Below are positions 1-11,381 of a stretch of 64,000 nt of DNA, one piece after another. Source of the stretch: Triticum aestivum (Eukaryota; Streptophyta; Magnoliopsida; Poales; Poaceae); assembly GCF_018294505.1 (NCBI RefSeq), contig NC_057810.1, positions 210,260,113-210,324,112 of the forward strand. The letters are read 5' to 3'. A model generated the notes under the pieces. The model saw only the letters and a program-made list of their open reading frames with translations. It ran no database searches and was not told the DNA's origin. Made by a program: the position numbers and the translations under genes. Each line of letters opens with the position of its first letter. Position 1 is the stretch's first letter.

Positions 1-208
1 ATGTCCCAAGTGATTCAAAATCAAGTGAGTCAAAACGGTCCATTTGCATGGAGTTTCTTCATGCATATACACCAATAGACATGGTTCGCATGTCTCAAAC
101 TTTTCAAAAACGAGTGAGCCCAAAGATCCATCAATATGGAGCTTCTTCATGCGTTTTATACCGATATGACTTACGTGGCAGTGCCACAAGTAGGTGGTAC
201 TATCATTA

Positions 209-1142
209 CTATCTTTTGGCATGAACATGTGTATCACTACGATCGAGATTTAATAAACCATTCATTTTAGGTGTAAGACCATTGAAGGTATTATTCAAAT
301 AAACAGAGTAACCATTATTCTCCTTAAATGAATAACCGTATTGCGATAGACGTAATCCAATCATGTCTATGCTCAACGCAAACACCAAATAACAATTATT
401 TAGGTTTAACACCAATCTCTTTGGTAGAGGGAGCGTGCGATGCTTGATCATATCAAGCTTGGAAAAACTTCCAACACATATCGTCAGCTCACCTTTAGCT
501 AGTCTCCGTTTATTCCGTAGCCTTTTGTTTCGAGTTACTAACACTTAGCAACCGAACCGGTATCTAATACCCTGGTGCTACTAGGAGTACTAGCAAAGTA
601 CACATTAACACAATGTATATCCAATATACTTCTATCGACCTTGCCAGCCTTCTTATCTACCAAGTATCTAGGGTAATTCTGCTCTAGTGGTTGTTCCCCT
701 TATTACAGAAGCACTTAGTCTCGGGTTTGGGTTTTACCTTGGGTTTCTTCACTAGAGCAGCAGCTGATTTGCCGTTTCATGAAGTATCCCTTCTTGCCCT
801 TGCCCTTCTTGAAACTAGTGGTTTCACCAACCATCAACAATTGATGCTCCTTCTTGATTTCTACTTTCGCGGTGTCAAACATCGCGAATACCTCAAGGAT
901 CATCATATCTATCCCTGATATGTTATAGTTCATCACGAAGCTCTAACAGCTTGGTGGCAATGACTTTGGAGAACCATCACTGTCTTATCTGGAAGATCAA
1001 CTCCCACTCGATTCAAATGATTGTTGTACTCAGACAATCTGAGCACAAGCTCAACAATTGAGCTTTTCTCCTTAGTTTGCAGGTTAAGAAAGTCATCGGA
1101 GGTCTTATACCTCTTGACATGGGCACGAGCCTGAAATCCCAA
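209..1142 (-). pseudogene. Decayed Copia gag and early pol
   Basis: Three minus-strand fragments in polyprotein order. 933-1142 and 715-936 resemble the Copia gag C-terminal half, including a KKGKGKKG-type basic stretch before the zinc-knuckle region. 209-544 resembles the start of pol before integrase (LAKGELTICVG, NLNNCYLV, NGYSVYLNN, MNGLLNL). Each is short, out of frame with the others and interrupted, so no protein can be made. From about 1143 to 2696 lies the leader and gag N-terminus without any usable frame. Confidence 0.6.
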
Positions 1143-2696
1143 TTTCAGCCCTCAAAACATCTCATATGTTTCGCGATGTTTCAAAAACGTCTTTGGTGCC
1201 TCAACTCTAAACCGTTTAACTGAACTATCACGTAGTTATCAAAACGTGTATGTCAGATGTTCGCAACAACCACAGACAACGTTCGAGGTTCAGCACACTG
1301 AGCGGTGCATTAAGGACATAAGCCTTCTATGAAGCAATGAGGACAATCCTCAGTTTACGGACCTAGTCCGCATAATTGCTACTATCAACTTTCAACTAAT
1401 TTTTCTCTAGGAACATATCTAAACAGTAGAACTATAGCGTGAGCTACGACATAATTTGCAAAAACCTTTTGACTATGTTCAGGATAATTAAGTTCATCTT
1501 ATGAACTCCCACTCAGATAGACATCCCTCTAGTCATCTAAGTGATTACATGATCCGAGTCAAACTAGGCCGTGTCCGATCATCACGTGAGACGGACTAGT
1601 CATCATCGGTGAACATCTTCATGTTGATCGTATCTTCTATACGACTCATGTTCGACCTTTCGGTCTCCGTGTTCCGAGGCCATGTCTGTACATGCTAGGC
1701 TCGTCAAGTTAACCCTAAGTGTTTCGCGTGTGTAAATCTGTCTTACACCCGTTGTATGTGAACGTTAGAATCTAACACCCGATCATCACGTGGTGCTTCG
1801 AAACACGAACTGTCGCAACGGTGCACAGTTAGGGGAGAACACTTCTTGAAATTGTTGTAAGGGATCATCTTATTTACTACCGTCGTTCTAAGCAAATAAG
1901 ATGTATAAACATGATAAACATCACATGCAATCAAATAGTGACATGATATGGCCATCATCACTTTGCTCCTTTTGATCTCCATCTTCGGGGCTCCATGATC
2001 ATCATCGTCACCGGCATGACACCATGATCTCCATCATCATGATCTCCATCATCGTGTCTTCATGAAGTTGCCTCGCCAACTATTACTTCTACTACTATGG
2101 CTAACGGTTAGCAATAAAGTAAAGTAATTACATGACGTTTAAGTTGACACGCAGGTCACAAATAAATAAAGACAACTCCTATGGCTCCTGCCGGTTGTCA
2201 TACTCATCGACATGCAAGTCGTGATTCCTATTACAAGAACATGATCAATCTCATACATCACATATATCATTCATCACATCCTTTTTGGCCATATCACATC
2301 ACATAGCATACCCTGCAAAAACAAGTTAGACGTCCTCTAATTGTTGTTTGCATGTTTTACGTGGCTGCTATGGGTTTCTAGCAAGAACGTTTCTTACCTA
2401 CGCATGAACCACAACGTGATATGCCAATTGCTATTTACCCTTCATAAGGACCCTTTTCATCGAATCCGATCCGACTAAAGTGGGAGAGACAGACACCCGC
2501 CAGCCACCTTATGCAACTAGTGCATGTTTGTCGGTGGAACCGGTCTCACGTAAGCGTACGTGTAAGGTTGGTCCGGGCCGCTTCATCCCACGATGCCGCC
2601 GAATCAAGATAAGACTAGTAACGGCAAGCATATTGAACAATATCGACGCCCACAACTACTTTGTGTTCTACTCGTGCAAAGAATCTACGCAATAGA

Positions 2697-2713
2697 CCTA
2701 GCTCATGATGCCA
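2697..2713 (-). promoter_or_regulatory. Primer binding site (initiator Met-tRNA type)
   Basis: Directly inside the 5' LTR the minus strand reads TGGCATCATGAGCTAGG, close to the TGGTATCAGAGC consensus complementary to the 3' end of initiator tRNA-Met used by Copia elements. Confidence 0.7.
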
Positions 2714-2714
2714 C

Positions 2715-4464
2715 TGTTGGGGAACGTAGCAGAAATTCAAAAATTTCCTACGTAACACCAAGATCTATCTATGGAGAGACTAGCAACGAGTAGAAAGGAG
2801 AGTGCATCTACATACCCTTGTAGATCGCTAAGCGGAAGCGTTCAAGTGAACGGGGTTGATGGAGTCGTACTCGTCGTGATTCAGATCACCGATGATCCTA
2901 GTGCCGAACGGACGGCACCTCCGCGTTCAACACACGTACAGCTCGACGATGTCTCCCACGCCTTGATCCAGCAAGGAGAGAGGGAGAGGTTGAGGAAGAC
3001 TCCATCCAGCAGCAGCACAACGGCGTGGTGGTGATGGAGGAGCGTGGCAATCCTGCAGGGCTTCGCCAAGCACCTACGGGAGAGGAGGAGGTGTCACGGG
3101 AGGGAGGGAGGCGCCAAGGGCTCAGGTATGGATGCCCTCCCTCCCCTCCACTATATATAGGGGCAGGGGAGAGGGGGGAGGCGCAGCCTTGCCCCTTCCT
3201 CCAAGGAAGGGGTGCGGCTAAGAGGGGGGGAGGAGTCCATCCTCCCCAAGGCACCTCGGAGGTGCCTTCCCCCTTTAGGACTCTCCCCTTTTTCCTATAT
3301 CTTGGCGCATGGGCCTCTAGGGGCTGGTGCCCTTGGCCCATGTAGGCCAAGGCGCACCCCCTACAGCCCATGTGGCCCCCCGGGGCAGGTGGCCCCACCC
3401 GGTGGGCCCCCGGGACCCTTCCGGTGGTCCCGGTACAATACCGATGACCCCGAAACTTGTCCCGATGGCCGAAACAGGACTTCCTATATATAAATCTTTA
3501 CCTCCGGACCATTCCGGAACTCCTCGTGACGTCCGGGATCTCATCCGGGACTCCGAACAACATTCGGTAACCACATACAAACTTCCTTTATAACCCTAGC
3601 GTCATCGAACCTTAAGTGTGTAGACCCTACGGGTTCGGGAGACATGCAGACATGACCGAGACGTTCTCCGGTCAATAACCAACAGCGGGATCTGGATACC
3701 CATGTTGGCTCCCACATGTTCCACGATGATCTCATCGGATGAACCACGATGTCAAGGACTCAATCAATCCCGTATACAATTCCCTTTGTCTAACGGTATT
3801 GTACTTGCCCGAGATTCAATCGTCGGTATACCGATACCTTGTTCAATCTCGTTACCGGCAAGTCTCTTTACTCGTTCCGTAACACATCATCCCGTGATCA
3901 ACTCCTTGATCACATTGTGCACATTATGATGATGTCCTACCGAGTGGGCCCAGAGATACCTCTCCGTTTACACGGAGTGACAAAATCCCAATCTCGATTC
4001 GTGCCAACCCAACAGACACTTTCAGAGATACCCGTAGTGTACCTTTATAGCCACCTAGTTACGTTGTGACGTTTGGCACACCCAAAGCACTCCTACGGTA
4101 TCCGGGAGTTGCACAATCTCATGGTCTAAGGAAATGATACTTGACATTAGAAAATCTTTAGCATACGAACTACATGATCTTGTGCTAGGCTTAGGATTGG
4201 GTCTTGTCCATCACATCATTCTCCTAATGATGTGATCCCGTTATCAACGACATCCAATGTCCATGGTCAGGAAACCGTAACCATCTATTGATTAACGAGC
4301 TAGTCAACTAGAGGCTTACTAGGGACATGGTGTTGTCTATATATCCACACATGTATCTGAGTTTCCTATTAATACAATTCTAGCATGGATAATAAACGAT
4401 TATCATGAACAAGGAAATATAATAATAATCAATTTATTATTGCCTCTAGGGCATATTTCCAACA
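2715..4464 (-). repeat. 5' LTR of the Angela-type Copia element
   Basis: A 1750-bp LTR bounded by TGTTGG and CCAACA. It belongs to the same family as the solo LTR at 25906-27882, which lies in the opposite orientation: both carry the CCCTAGAGGCAATAATAAA start and the GTTCCCCAACA end. It abuts the primer binding site on its left, which identifies it as the 5' LTR of a minus-strand element. Confidence 0.85.
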
Positions 4465-5345
4465 CCAAGACCATCCAAAGTTACTGTCTTTGGTCCAAAA
4501 GGATGCCCCCGGCCAACAAAACCGCAGCCCACGTCACGCCTTGAACACCGCCGAAGTTGCAGCATCGTGCAAGCGGCCAGGGAAAAGCGGGAGGAGGGGG
4601 ACACACGCGTTCACGACCGACACACTCATGTGCCGGCGACGGCAGCCCTAGCTGATGCGCAACCCATCCTTCCAGCCATCGCTCCCACCGGACACCCCCT
4701 TGTGCCGTCCCACAGCGGCGGCTGATGTAGCTCCATGCAAGGCCACCAACGAACGCCCGTCCATCGGCAAGGGGGGCCCAAAGACGGCCGCTTACCACCA
4801 AGAGTGCTCACCAGAGATGTCCACCCACGCCGCCTGCCGACCTCCAACCGCCGGAACCGTATGGAGCCCGGCCAACATGTCCTCCAAGACCACCGCTGCT
4901 TTGCCGCCGCCCCCTACTAGCCACACACTGAGGTAAGGGCGACCGCCCCACAACCCAGGTCACCCCGAACCGCACCCCTAGAGTGGGACATGCCAAGAGT
5001 AGCCACCGCCTTCGTCCCCAGAGCGTGAACCACCAGATCTAGCTAGAGCAACCCAATCCAAGACGCCCAACAACCGCCACATTGCATGCAGTCGCCCAGC
5101 CACTGCCGTGACGCCACCAGGCACCCTCAACGCCGCCTCAAAGCAACGCCACCGTGCCGCTAGCCCCCACCGAGGGCCAGCACCGCTAGACGAGCGGTGG
5201 CCCCGCGCCAGTAGTGGATCTCGAGCGGAAGGGAGAAGGAGACCCCCACCGCCGCCCTTGCCGGCTAGGCTTCGCCTAGCAGCGTTGCTGGGCTGCAGCG
5301 AGGGAGGAGGGCTGGGGAAGGAGGTGAGGGGAGGCGACAACTAAG
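4465..5345 (-). other. GC-rich non-coding block, possibly the 5' part of a LINE-type retroposon
   Basis: About 880 bp of GC-rich DNA with no supported protein. Read on the minus strand from 5345 it resembles the 5' regions of Triticeae non-LTR retroposons (GGCGGCGTTGAGGGTG-style wording), comparable in style to the element at 62445-63875. The Angela-type LTR starts immediately at 4464, which would explain the missing 3' end. The overlapping frames here look like compositional artefacts. Confidence 0.3.
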
Positions 5346-5720
5346 GGTTCCACCGCAGGAGGGAGGCGGTCGGTCCAAGTTTCAAATATCAATGACTCAA
5401 ACTCCACAGAGTAAAAAGAAATAGATGGAGTACTTCCCTCGAAGAAAAAAAAGTTTAACAACCTATACTTTAGTACGCAAGAAAAACGTGAGAAGTACTA
5501 TGTGAGCTGGCATACACAACCAACCACTAAGTGTTGTAGCGTGATGGATATGCATAATATTCCATACCACGAAGTACTATTCGATAAGCCACGTGGGAAA
5601 TATACGAGCTGGCGTATTCGACCAACCAATAAAATCTGTGCAGCACAACGGCTGCATGAGCGTTAGTCAGCACTAAATGCACTTTCAAGTGATATTTGTT
5701 TTTCAAAAGAAAAGAGATAA
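5346..5720. other. Intergenic DNA, no feature seen
   Basis: AT-rich spacer without coding signal. Short direct similarities (ACTAAGTGTTG and CCAACCAATAAAA contexts) are not enough to define an element. Confidence 0.5.
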
Positions 5721-5745
5721 GGGCATTTTCAACATGGACCCCTAA

Positions 5746-6175
5746 GAGCAGGTTAATAGTATAGCCAATATCTGGCTATATGAAGTTGACACATTATTTA
5801 GAGCCAACCTAATAACCTGTTAGTATAATAGTTAGTCATACTAGTATACTATATTATTATTATATGACCCACCTTTTCGCGAATACACACGAGTGTCCGT
5901 ATCACTTGTTAAAGGGAAGAGGGGATAGACATCCCAAAACTCCACAAGTTTACAAAGTTATTTACACGGAAGGATCCGTCCACATCCACACACTATCGAG
6001 ACTGTATTACTCACGCACTACCCATGTTACTAATCCCGCAAAAAAACCATCCAGGTCCTAAGCCTGCTCGCCTTCAGTTACAAGTTTATAACCCGCTTCT
6101 CTTCTCTCTCCTCTCCACTCTCGTTTAACTAGGCACAAATATTATATTTAAATCCTTATAACCTTCTTATGTCAT
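5746..6175. mobile_element. Possible nested Tourist-like MITE relic
   Basis: GAGCAGGTTAATAGTATAGCC directly follows a TAA. It is typical of one end of a grass Tourist-type MITE. Downstream text such as AACCCGCTTCTCTTCTCTCT fits the other side, but the right terminus has decayed, so the limit is approximate. Confidence 0.3.
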
Positions 6176-6351
6176 CTTATTATACTTTCTTTAAAACACA
6201 CATATCATTTATCTAGACCAGTTCGCAAACACTAATACAGGAGCGGGCCATCCAACCACATCCCTATACATTCACCTAGTTCTTGAGCCAATTTCATTTA
6301 AAATGCATACCAATATGGATTAAAATAAAGTGTGGTGTTCATAGTGGCCAA

Positions 6352-8325
6352 TCAGAACAAAAAAGAAGGATGTTCATATATTTTTACATGCGTCTGATCA
6401 CAAAAGTTCCAGTCCGGAAGTACGCGCAAAATACCGGCATTAGACTGGCTATCCGAGCCTCCTCGCACACTCTGCCGCTGACTCCTTATAGCCGTCTCCT
6501 TCTTGGCCGCCATCTTTTCAGTCTCCTTCATCTTGACCGCCAAGCACTTCAACATCTTGACACGGATAGCGCGTACGATCATCGCCGCTTCGGATCCAAC
6601 TCATCGAACTTCATGGTCCATATTTTTTGTCTTCTCCGAAGCGTCCGCGGGCTCAACTCTCCTCTCTTCGAGCTTGGCCTTCTTATAGGCTGCCGGCACC
6701 AAGATATTAAACCTCTCCGTTTTCTTTTTCTCCTTTATTTTGGAGCGCTTGGCACATGCCTCCTCCTTCTTCGCCAAGATGTCCTCAAACCTCTTTGTCA
6801 TCTTGGTCGTCGCCCCTTCTCGCTTCTCCTCCTTCTCTCATTTCTTTCCTCGGAACACCCTTCTAACCTTCTTGGGCAACTGCTTTGTTGTGTCGGTTGA
6901 ATCACCCACCTCTTACTCATTTTTTATGCCAGCGGTCTTGATGGAATCGACAATGGATAGTTGCCACTTGGGTTGCTCATTCAACTTCTACCAAAAATGC
7001 ATGAGAAAAAAGTTCCTCTTCTCAATTTTAAAGAAGAGGTTGCACGCACGGGATAGCTACAAAACAAAAGACATTGTCAACAATGTGCATAGAGCATAGC
7101 CGGGAAAATTATATAGAGACTATCCGACCAAATGACATAGAGCATATTTGGCCAACAAGTTGTGTATACGGCCAAATGGCACATAGCATAGCTGCGGCCG
7201 TCCAAATGTAGCTTGGCCACCAAGCGATGAATTATTTCAAATGACTGCAATACTTGATTATGGCCTCTTGGATGGTGTATGATTAATGGTAGAGTGGCTT
7301 TATCTCACGATTATGGATGAGTTCGTCGTGGTAGAGGTCGAAGTGCTTGTGCTCATGGAACCAAGTATGGATGTTGGCCCAAATTTTGTGTCCATTTGCT
7401 CCAGCCATGGATTGGATCAATGCTAGCCGCCAACCACACGTCGCACAAACATTCGTCCTCCCTCATGTTGAAACTTTCTCCCCTGCCACTCTTATTTGGA
7501 CCGACCGACCCATCCTACAGATCAAGTTCATCGTCACCATCCTGCTCTGGTTGCCCGGTGTATGAGTCCAGCTCTTGGGTGTACATATTGGACCGCGTGC
7601 TTAGATCGGTGTACGTGCCCATGCCAAGTTGGGCGTACATTCCGGTGCCCGTACCCGGCTAGGCATGCCCATCCGGTTTCAAGTCATCCACTTGTCTGCA
7701 CTTGTAGTAGCTTCCGCCTCCATTGTGGACCATCTCCAACATCTGCCTGCCCGTGTCATTACACGACGACACAGGCGATTGAGACGGAGGCGAATCCTGT
7801 ACGACCCGCTTGTGTGAGAGCTCCTCGTGGGGTGGCCCACCTGCCAGCCTCCCCATGCGGCCGGGTCGCACGTACGACCCGGTCGTACAGGATTATTTTG
7901 TGATTGAGACATACCGATGAACTAAAAGCGGGCACCGCCTGACGTTCACATCCAGACAAGCAGAAGCGATGAGTCGGGGAAATGGAGCGGCGCCGCGTTG
8001 ATGTCGATACAGCATGGTACGTACCCAGCGACGAAGGCCGGGGACTGCTGTAGCCGGCCAAGATGCTTTGTCGCGTATAAGTAGGGTGGTTGATATTGCT
8101 CCGGCCAAGATGGTGTGTGCACGGAGGGCCGCTGCGGTTGTGGCGCCCCGCGTCCCTGGACCTGCAAGGCCCCTGCACCCGTCCTTCCCATTGCCTTTTC
8201 TGTTGGCGCCTTCCTTTGCTTTCTGTTTGAGGCGGCGAGCTTGCTGTGTCGCCTAGTTGATACTCCGGACCTCCGCCTTCTGTGGATCCTCCACCTCCGC
8301 CGGCTCTGGTCGCTCATCGATCGGG
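6352..8325 (-). pseudogene. Harbinger ORF1-like (NAM/SANT-type DNA-binding) remnant
   Basis: Minus-strand fragments in order resemble the ORF1 protein of plant PIF/Harbinger elements: a proline/glutamine-rich N-terminus (8180-7960, GRTGAGALQVQG, PSWPEQYQPPYLY), a middle piece reading IWANIHTWFHEHKHFD (about 7390-7330), then a lysine/glutamate-rich helical C-terminus (6801-6400, MTKRFEDILAKKEEACAKR, MKETEKMAAKKETA). Several frameshifts and stops separate the pieces. In this family ORF1 is thought to assist the transposase in DNA binding. Here it cannot yield a full protein. Confidence 0.5.
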
Positions 8326-9140
8326 TCCATGTGAGGGCGGAAGCGAAAAGGGCATGAATTCGGGCAAAGAGCAATGACGATTGGAGTTGAGTGGGTGGAT
8401 AAAGTGGGGGAGGGGGAGGGGTTGTCGGCGCGGAAATAGTGCGAGTTACTACAAATGTGTGGGCTCCGCCTCGGTTTTGCATGGGGGGTGTCAGAGTGCT
8501 ACGTGGCGAAGGTTCGGACTCCCGCAAAGCGCCCCCGCCCCCATGTTTGCTTCCGGTTTAGGGGAAAACGAACAACCAGTCCAGTCCGTGGACCGATGGA
8601 GTACCATATGTTGGATGGAAAAGTGTGTCTAGATTGCTCGGTCCGGACGGTTATAGGTGGTTTGAGGGTTCGCGTTGGAGATGCCTTAACACATTGGCCT
8701 TTGCATGGACATGGCCTTCACTTAATTATTCCAAAGTTTATGAGATTTAACACTTCAAATGGCGATAGAAAATTTCCACATAGGCCAACCGAAGAAGGAC
8801 CGACCGACCAGAAACAAGGGGAAAATGACGCCTCATGCGAACAAATAGCCCATTAATGACGTGTGAAAAAGATTCTTCTGGGTTATCATTATATTTGTTG
8901 TGAAGTAGATTTTACTTATTTCGTATTGTAGATGTTGATATATTTTGTTTTACACTTAGTCAAACATACAAATGCATGACTTTAGAAAAACTAATACATG
9001 AAACATAGGGAGTATATTGAAATAGCTAGTATTATTCTTTCCATACATATATGCAAATAAGTAATCACATACTTGTTTACATAATCATGCAGGTATATAT
9101 GTTTGTATATACACGGGCGTCAAAGGTAGGAGTATATAAG

Positions 9141-10531
9141 CTATGCCGTTGGGTAGGAAGGCTGCATGGCGAGTCCGCAGAGGCCTTGCTCATCGGCGAC
9201 GTCCCTCTCCATCCTGATGAAACCATTCTCACCCCATGATGCGCCCCACGAGTTCTTCATCACCCAGTACTTGGTCCCGTCGCCGGCAACGCCGTACCCG
9301 ACTGCCGCGATGCCGTGGTCGAGCTCCGTGCCACAATCGCCGGAGAGCACACCGCCCTTGTAGAACCGGAAGAGGTTGTCCCCTCCATCAACGGCCACAG
9401 ACACGGGCTGCGCGGCCACCGCCTTCTGCAACGACGCTTCATCGTTGGCCGGCACATCCTCGTACCCCTTGATGGACGCGGCAGCGTTGGACTCCTTGTT
9501 GGGGTTGCAGCTGCCGTCGGTGCCGGTGTAGGGGTAATTACCCTCGGTGGTCAGGCCGCCGTTGTCGATGATGAACTCGAAGGCGTTGTCCATGAGCCCT
9601 CCCTCGCAGCCCTGGTCCATGCCGTCCACATCACAGTCCACCAGCTCTTGCTCCGATAGTGAGATCAGTTTCCCGATGCTCAGCTTCACGATGCCTTCCA
9701 TAGAGGCCACTGTGGAGAAGGCCCAACAACACCCTGAAATATTCCATGTTACACAAGTGTTGATATGTTAGTCAATGTCCGTAAAAAGACAAGAATAATT
9801 GAATAACATAATGTAAACTAGTACGGTCCTTTGCAGTCTTCTCATTTCCAACAAAACTTGAAATTTCAAAAAAATTGTCAGCAAGTATGGAAATATTTTC
9901 ATTTTGTTAACAAAAAACAGTCAAACACGATTTTGAGCCAATTCAAATAGTATATGAACTTTTATCAATTGAAATATTCTATGTGAACTATAGCTAAAAC
10001 CTAAGAAATTTCAGTAATATCAGTGGTGCCTAGAATAGAATCAAATTTAGAACAGTTGACAATAGTCACAAATAATTGTGCGAATATGAGCTTACCACAT
10101 TGGCCTTGGTCTTTGATGGGAGTGACCGCGCCTTTGGTTCTCCAGTCCACAGATGTGGGAAGAGCATCGAGGCTAACGTTCGCATACCTGAACCCTGTCT
10201 TCCTGCCCTTGCTACCACCCACCGGCGCCTTATACCCCGTGTGTGTAGCCCTGAATTCATCGTCGGTGATATCCGCAAACTGGTTAGCCTCGAGCCAGAA
10301 CTTGTCGTTCCCTGCATTTACCGACTCGATGAACGCGACATTGGCCTTGAACACCTCTAGCCGCTGTGCTTTCTCAATAGTGTCACTGTACACACGGCCA
10401 TACTTGGCCATCCACTGCTCGTGCCTTGCGACAATGGACCTATCGTCGGTGAGGTCCCTGGCTGCAAGAGCGCTAAGCACGCAGGCGCATGCGAGGATGG
10501 CGAAGAGCAAAGCTTGTGAGTAGCTAGCCAT
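9141..10531 (-). CDS. Papain-like cysteine protease, SAG39 type (copy A)
   Basis: Two exons, 10096-10531 and 9141-9733, join in phase 1 across a 362-bp GT-AG intron and give 342 residues, the usual length of this family. Residues 1-24 form a signal peptide (cleavage near ALAA). An I29 inhibitor prodomain follows ([12 protein letters not shown], then the ERFNIN-like [20 protein letters not shown]). The mature C1A peptidase starts near residue 124-127. The oxyanion Gln142 and catalytic Cys148, His285 and Asn306 are all present ([24 protein letters not shown]). No ER-retention tail is seen. It should be a secreted or vacuolar endopeptidase. SAG39 relatives are senescence-linked, but its expression cannot be judged here. 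The ATG was chosen because it begins the signal peptide. Confidence 0.9.
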
Positions 10532-10614
10532 GGCTGGCCGGAGTAGAAGTTGGAGATAGAGGAGGTTGTGGTGATCTATCTTGTTTGATGATAATTGGGG
10601 TGTAATGTGGATCA

Positions 10615-10623
10615 TATTTATAG
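10615..10623 (-). promoter_or_regulatory. TATA box of cysteine protease copy A
   Basis: CTATAAATA on the minus strand, 84 bp upstream of the chosen ATG. The same box lies at the equivalent place before copy B. Confidence 0.6.
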
Positions 10624-10738
10624 GGATGAGATGATTCATGGCTCGGCTGTACTGAACTGCGGGGGTTCTAGGTAAGGCTGATAATGATTTGCTGCGTGCC
10701 GTGAGAGTACGTACAGCAGATTGATTCTTGTTAAACAA

Positions 10739-11225
10739 AGGGATGAATTAGCTTGGCAGGTGAGCTGAGAACAACAGGGACTAATTCTTGTTAAACAAAG
10801 GCATGGATGGACTGGATTATTATTTCGTTCAAGAATATTGAACGTCTTGTTTGCTCGTTAAACAAACATGTTGATAAGGGGACTAAAATAATTACTTTAA
10901 TTGTCCGTTTCTTACAGTGAGTTTCTGATCAGTGTAAAATACTCAGTTAAGTACAATTTGCACGTCTGGACACTTCGGCACAAGTGGCAACTTGTTTTCT
11001 AGTGGTAGGCTAGTTCAACCTTGGTTGGACATTGTTCATTTATTAAATGCAAACTTTTTTTTAGGGAAATAAACTTGGTTCGACCCGCGAGCTAAGACTA
11101 GCTCAAACACATATATCGCCGAAGGAGAATAGGCTTCTAAATTCCAAAGGAAAATGGAATGAGAAGAGTAACATGAACTAAATCTGTAAGATACAATATT
11201 CAAACATAAAAATTGTAGGTCAAAG
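10739..11225. other. Upstream flank of copy A, nothing else seen
   Basis: Up to about 10870 the DNA is shared with copy B. The rest is spacer up to the 3' LTR of the Copia element, with no coding signal. Confidence 0.5.
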
Positions 11226-11381
11226 TGTTGGAAACGAGAGTTTGGCAATGCTTCACGATGTATTGATCGGTGCATAGCGCACGTATATATGGAGTACAAG
11301 GTGGGCCACAACCTCAACTATACAATGACTAGGAGGTGGGCCGGGCTATAGAATATACATGCACAAACCATATATTCAACA
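11226..11381 (-). repeat. 3' LTR and adjoining polypurine tract of the broken Copia element
   Basis: On the minus strand a 156-bp segment runs from TGTTGAATATATGG to CTCGTTTCCAACA. It is immediately preceded by the polypurine tract GTGGGGGG (plus 11382-11389), the primer for plus-strand DNA. Only one LTR copy is in the assembled sequence, so its length rests on the TG...CA ends and the tract. Confidence 0.65.

Larger units (their letters stand above)
1..4464 (-). mobile_element. Truncated WIS/Angela/BARE-type Copia retrotransposon
   Basis: The minus strand reads from a 5' LTR (2715-4464) through a Met-tRNA-type primer binding site and a long leader into decayed gag and early pol, and runs off the left edge of the window. 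The LTR termini (TGTTGGAAATATGCCCT on the minus strand, GGGAACGTAG on the plus strand) are those of the abundant Triticeae WIS/Angela/BARE group. The 3' half and 3' LTR lie outside the window, so no target duplication can be checked. Coding parts hold many stops and frameshifts, so this is an inactive copy. Confidence 0.85.
5721..8686 (-). mobile_element. Relic PIF/Harbinger DNA transposon (non-autonomous)
   Basis: The left end GGGCATTTTCAACATGGACC and the inverted right end AGGCATCTCCAACGCGAACC match at 14 of 20 positions. Both are flanked by TAA (5718-5720 and 8687-8689), the 3-bp target site type of PIF/Harbinger elements. The GGGCATCTCCAACGC terminus and the CCGTCCGGAC motif near the right end are characteristic of a common wheat Harbinger group. 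The interior carries only an ORF1-like remnant on the minus strand. No DDE transposase is visible. Confidence 0.65.
8930..10870 (-). repeat. Duplicated block, copy A (cysteine protease gene with flanks)
   Basis: The block is homologous in order and orientation to 18520-20520. Shared parts are a 3' flank (ACACTTAGTCAAACATA, GACTTTAGAAAAACTAATAC), both exons, the intron, the TATA region and an upstream flank with TTGTTAAACAAAG and GTTTGCTCGTTAAACAA. Divergence is visible at many silent sites, so the duplication is not recent. Confidence 0.85.

Noticed and set aside
4481..5461. Several overlapping GC-rich frames on both strands
   Set aside because: High GC removes stop codons; no domain seen and all frames overlap each other.
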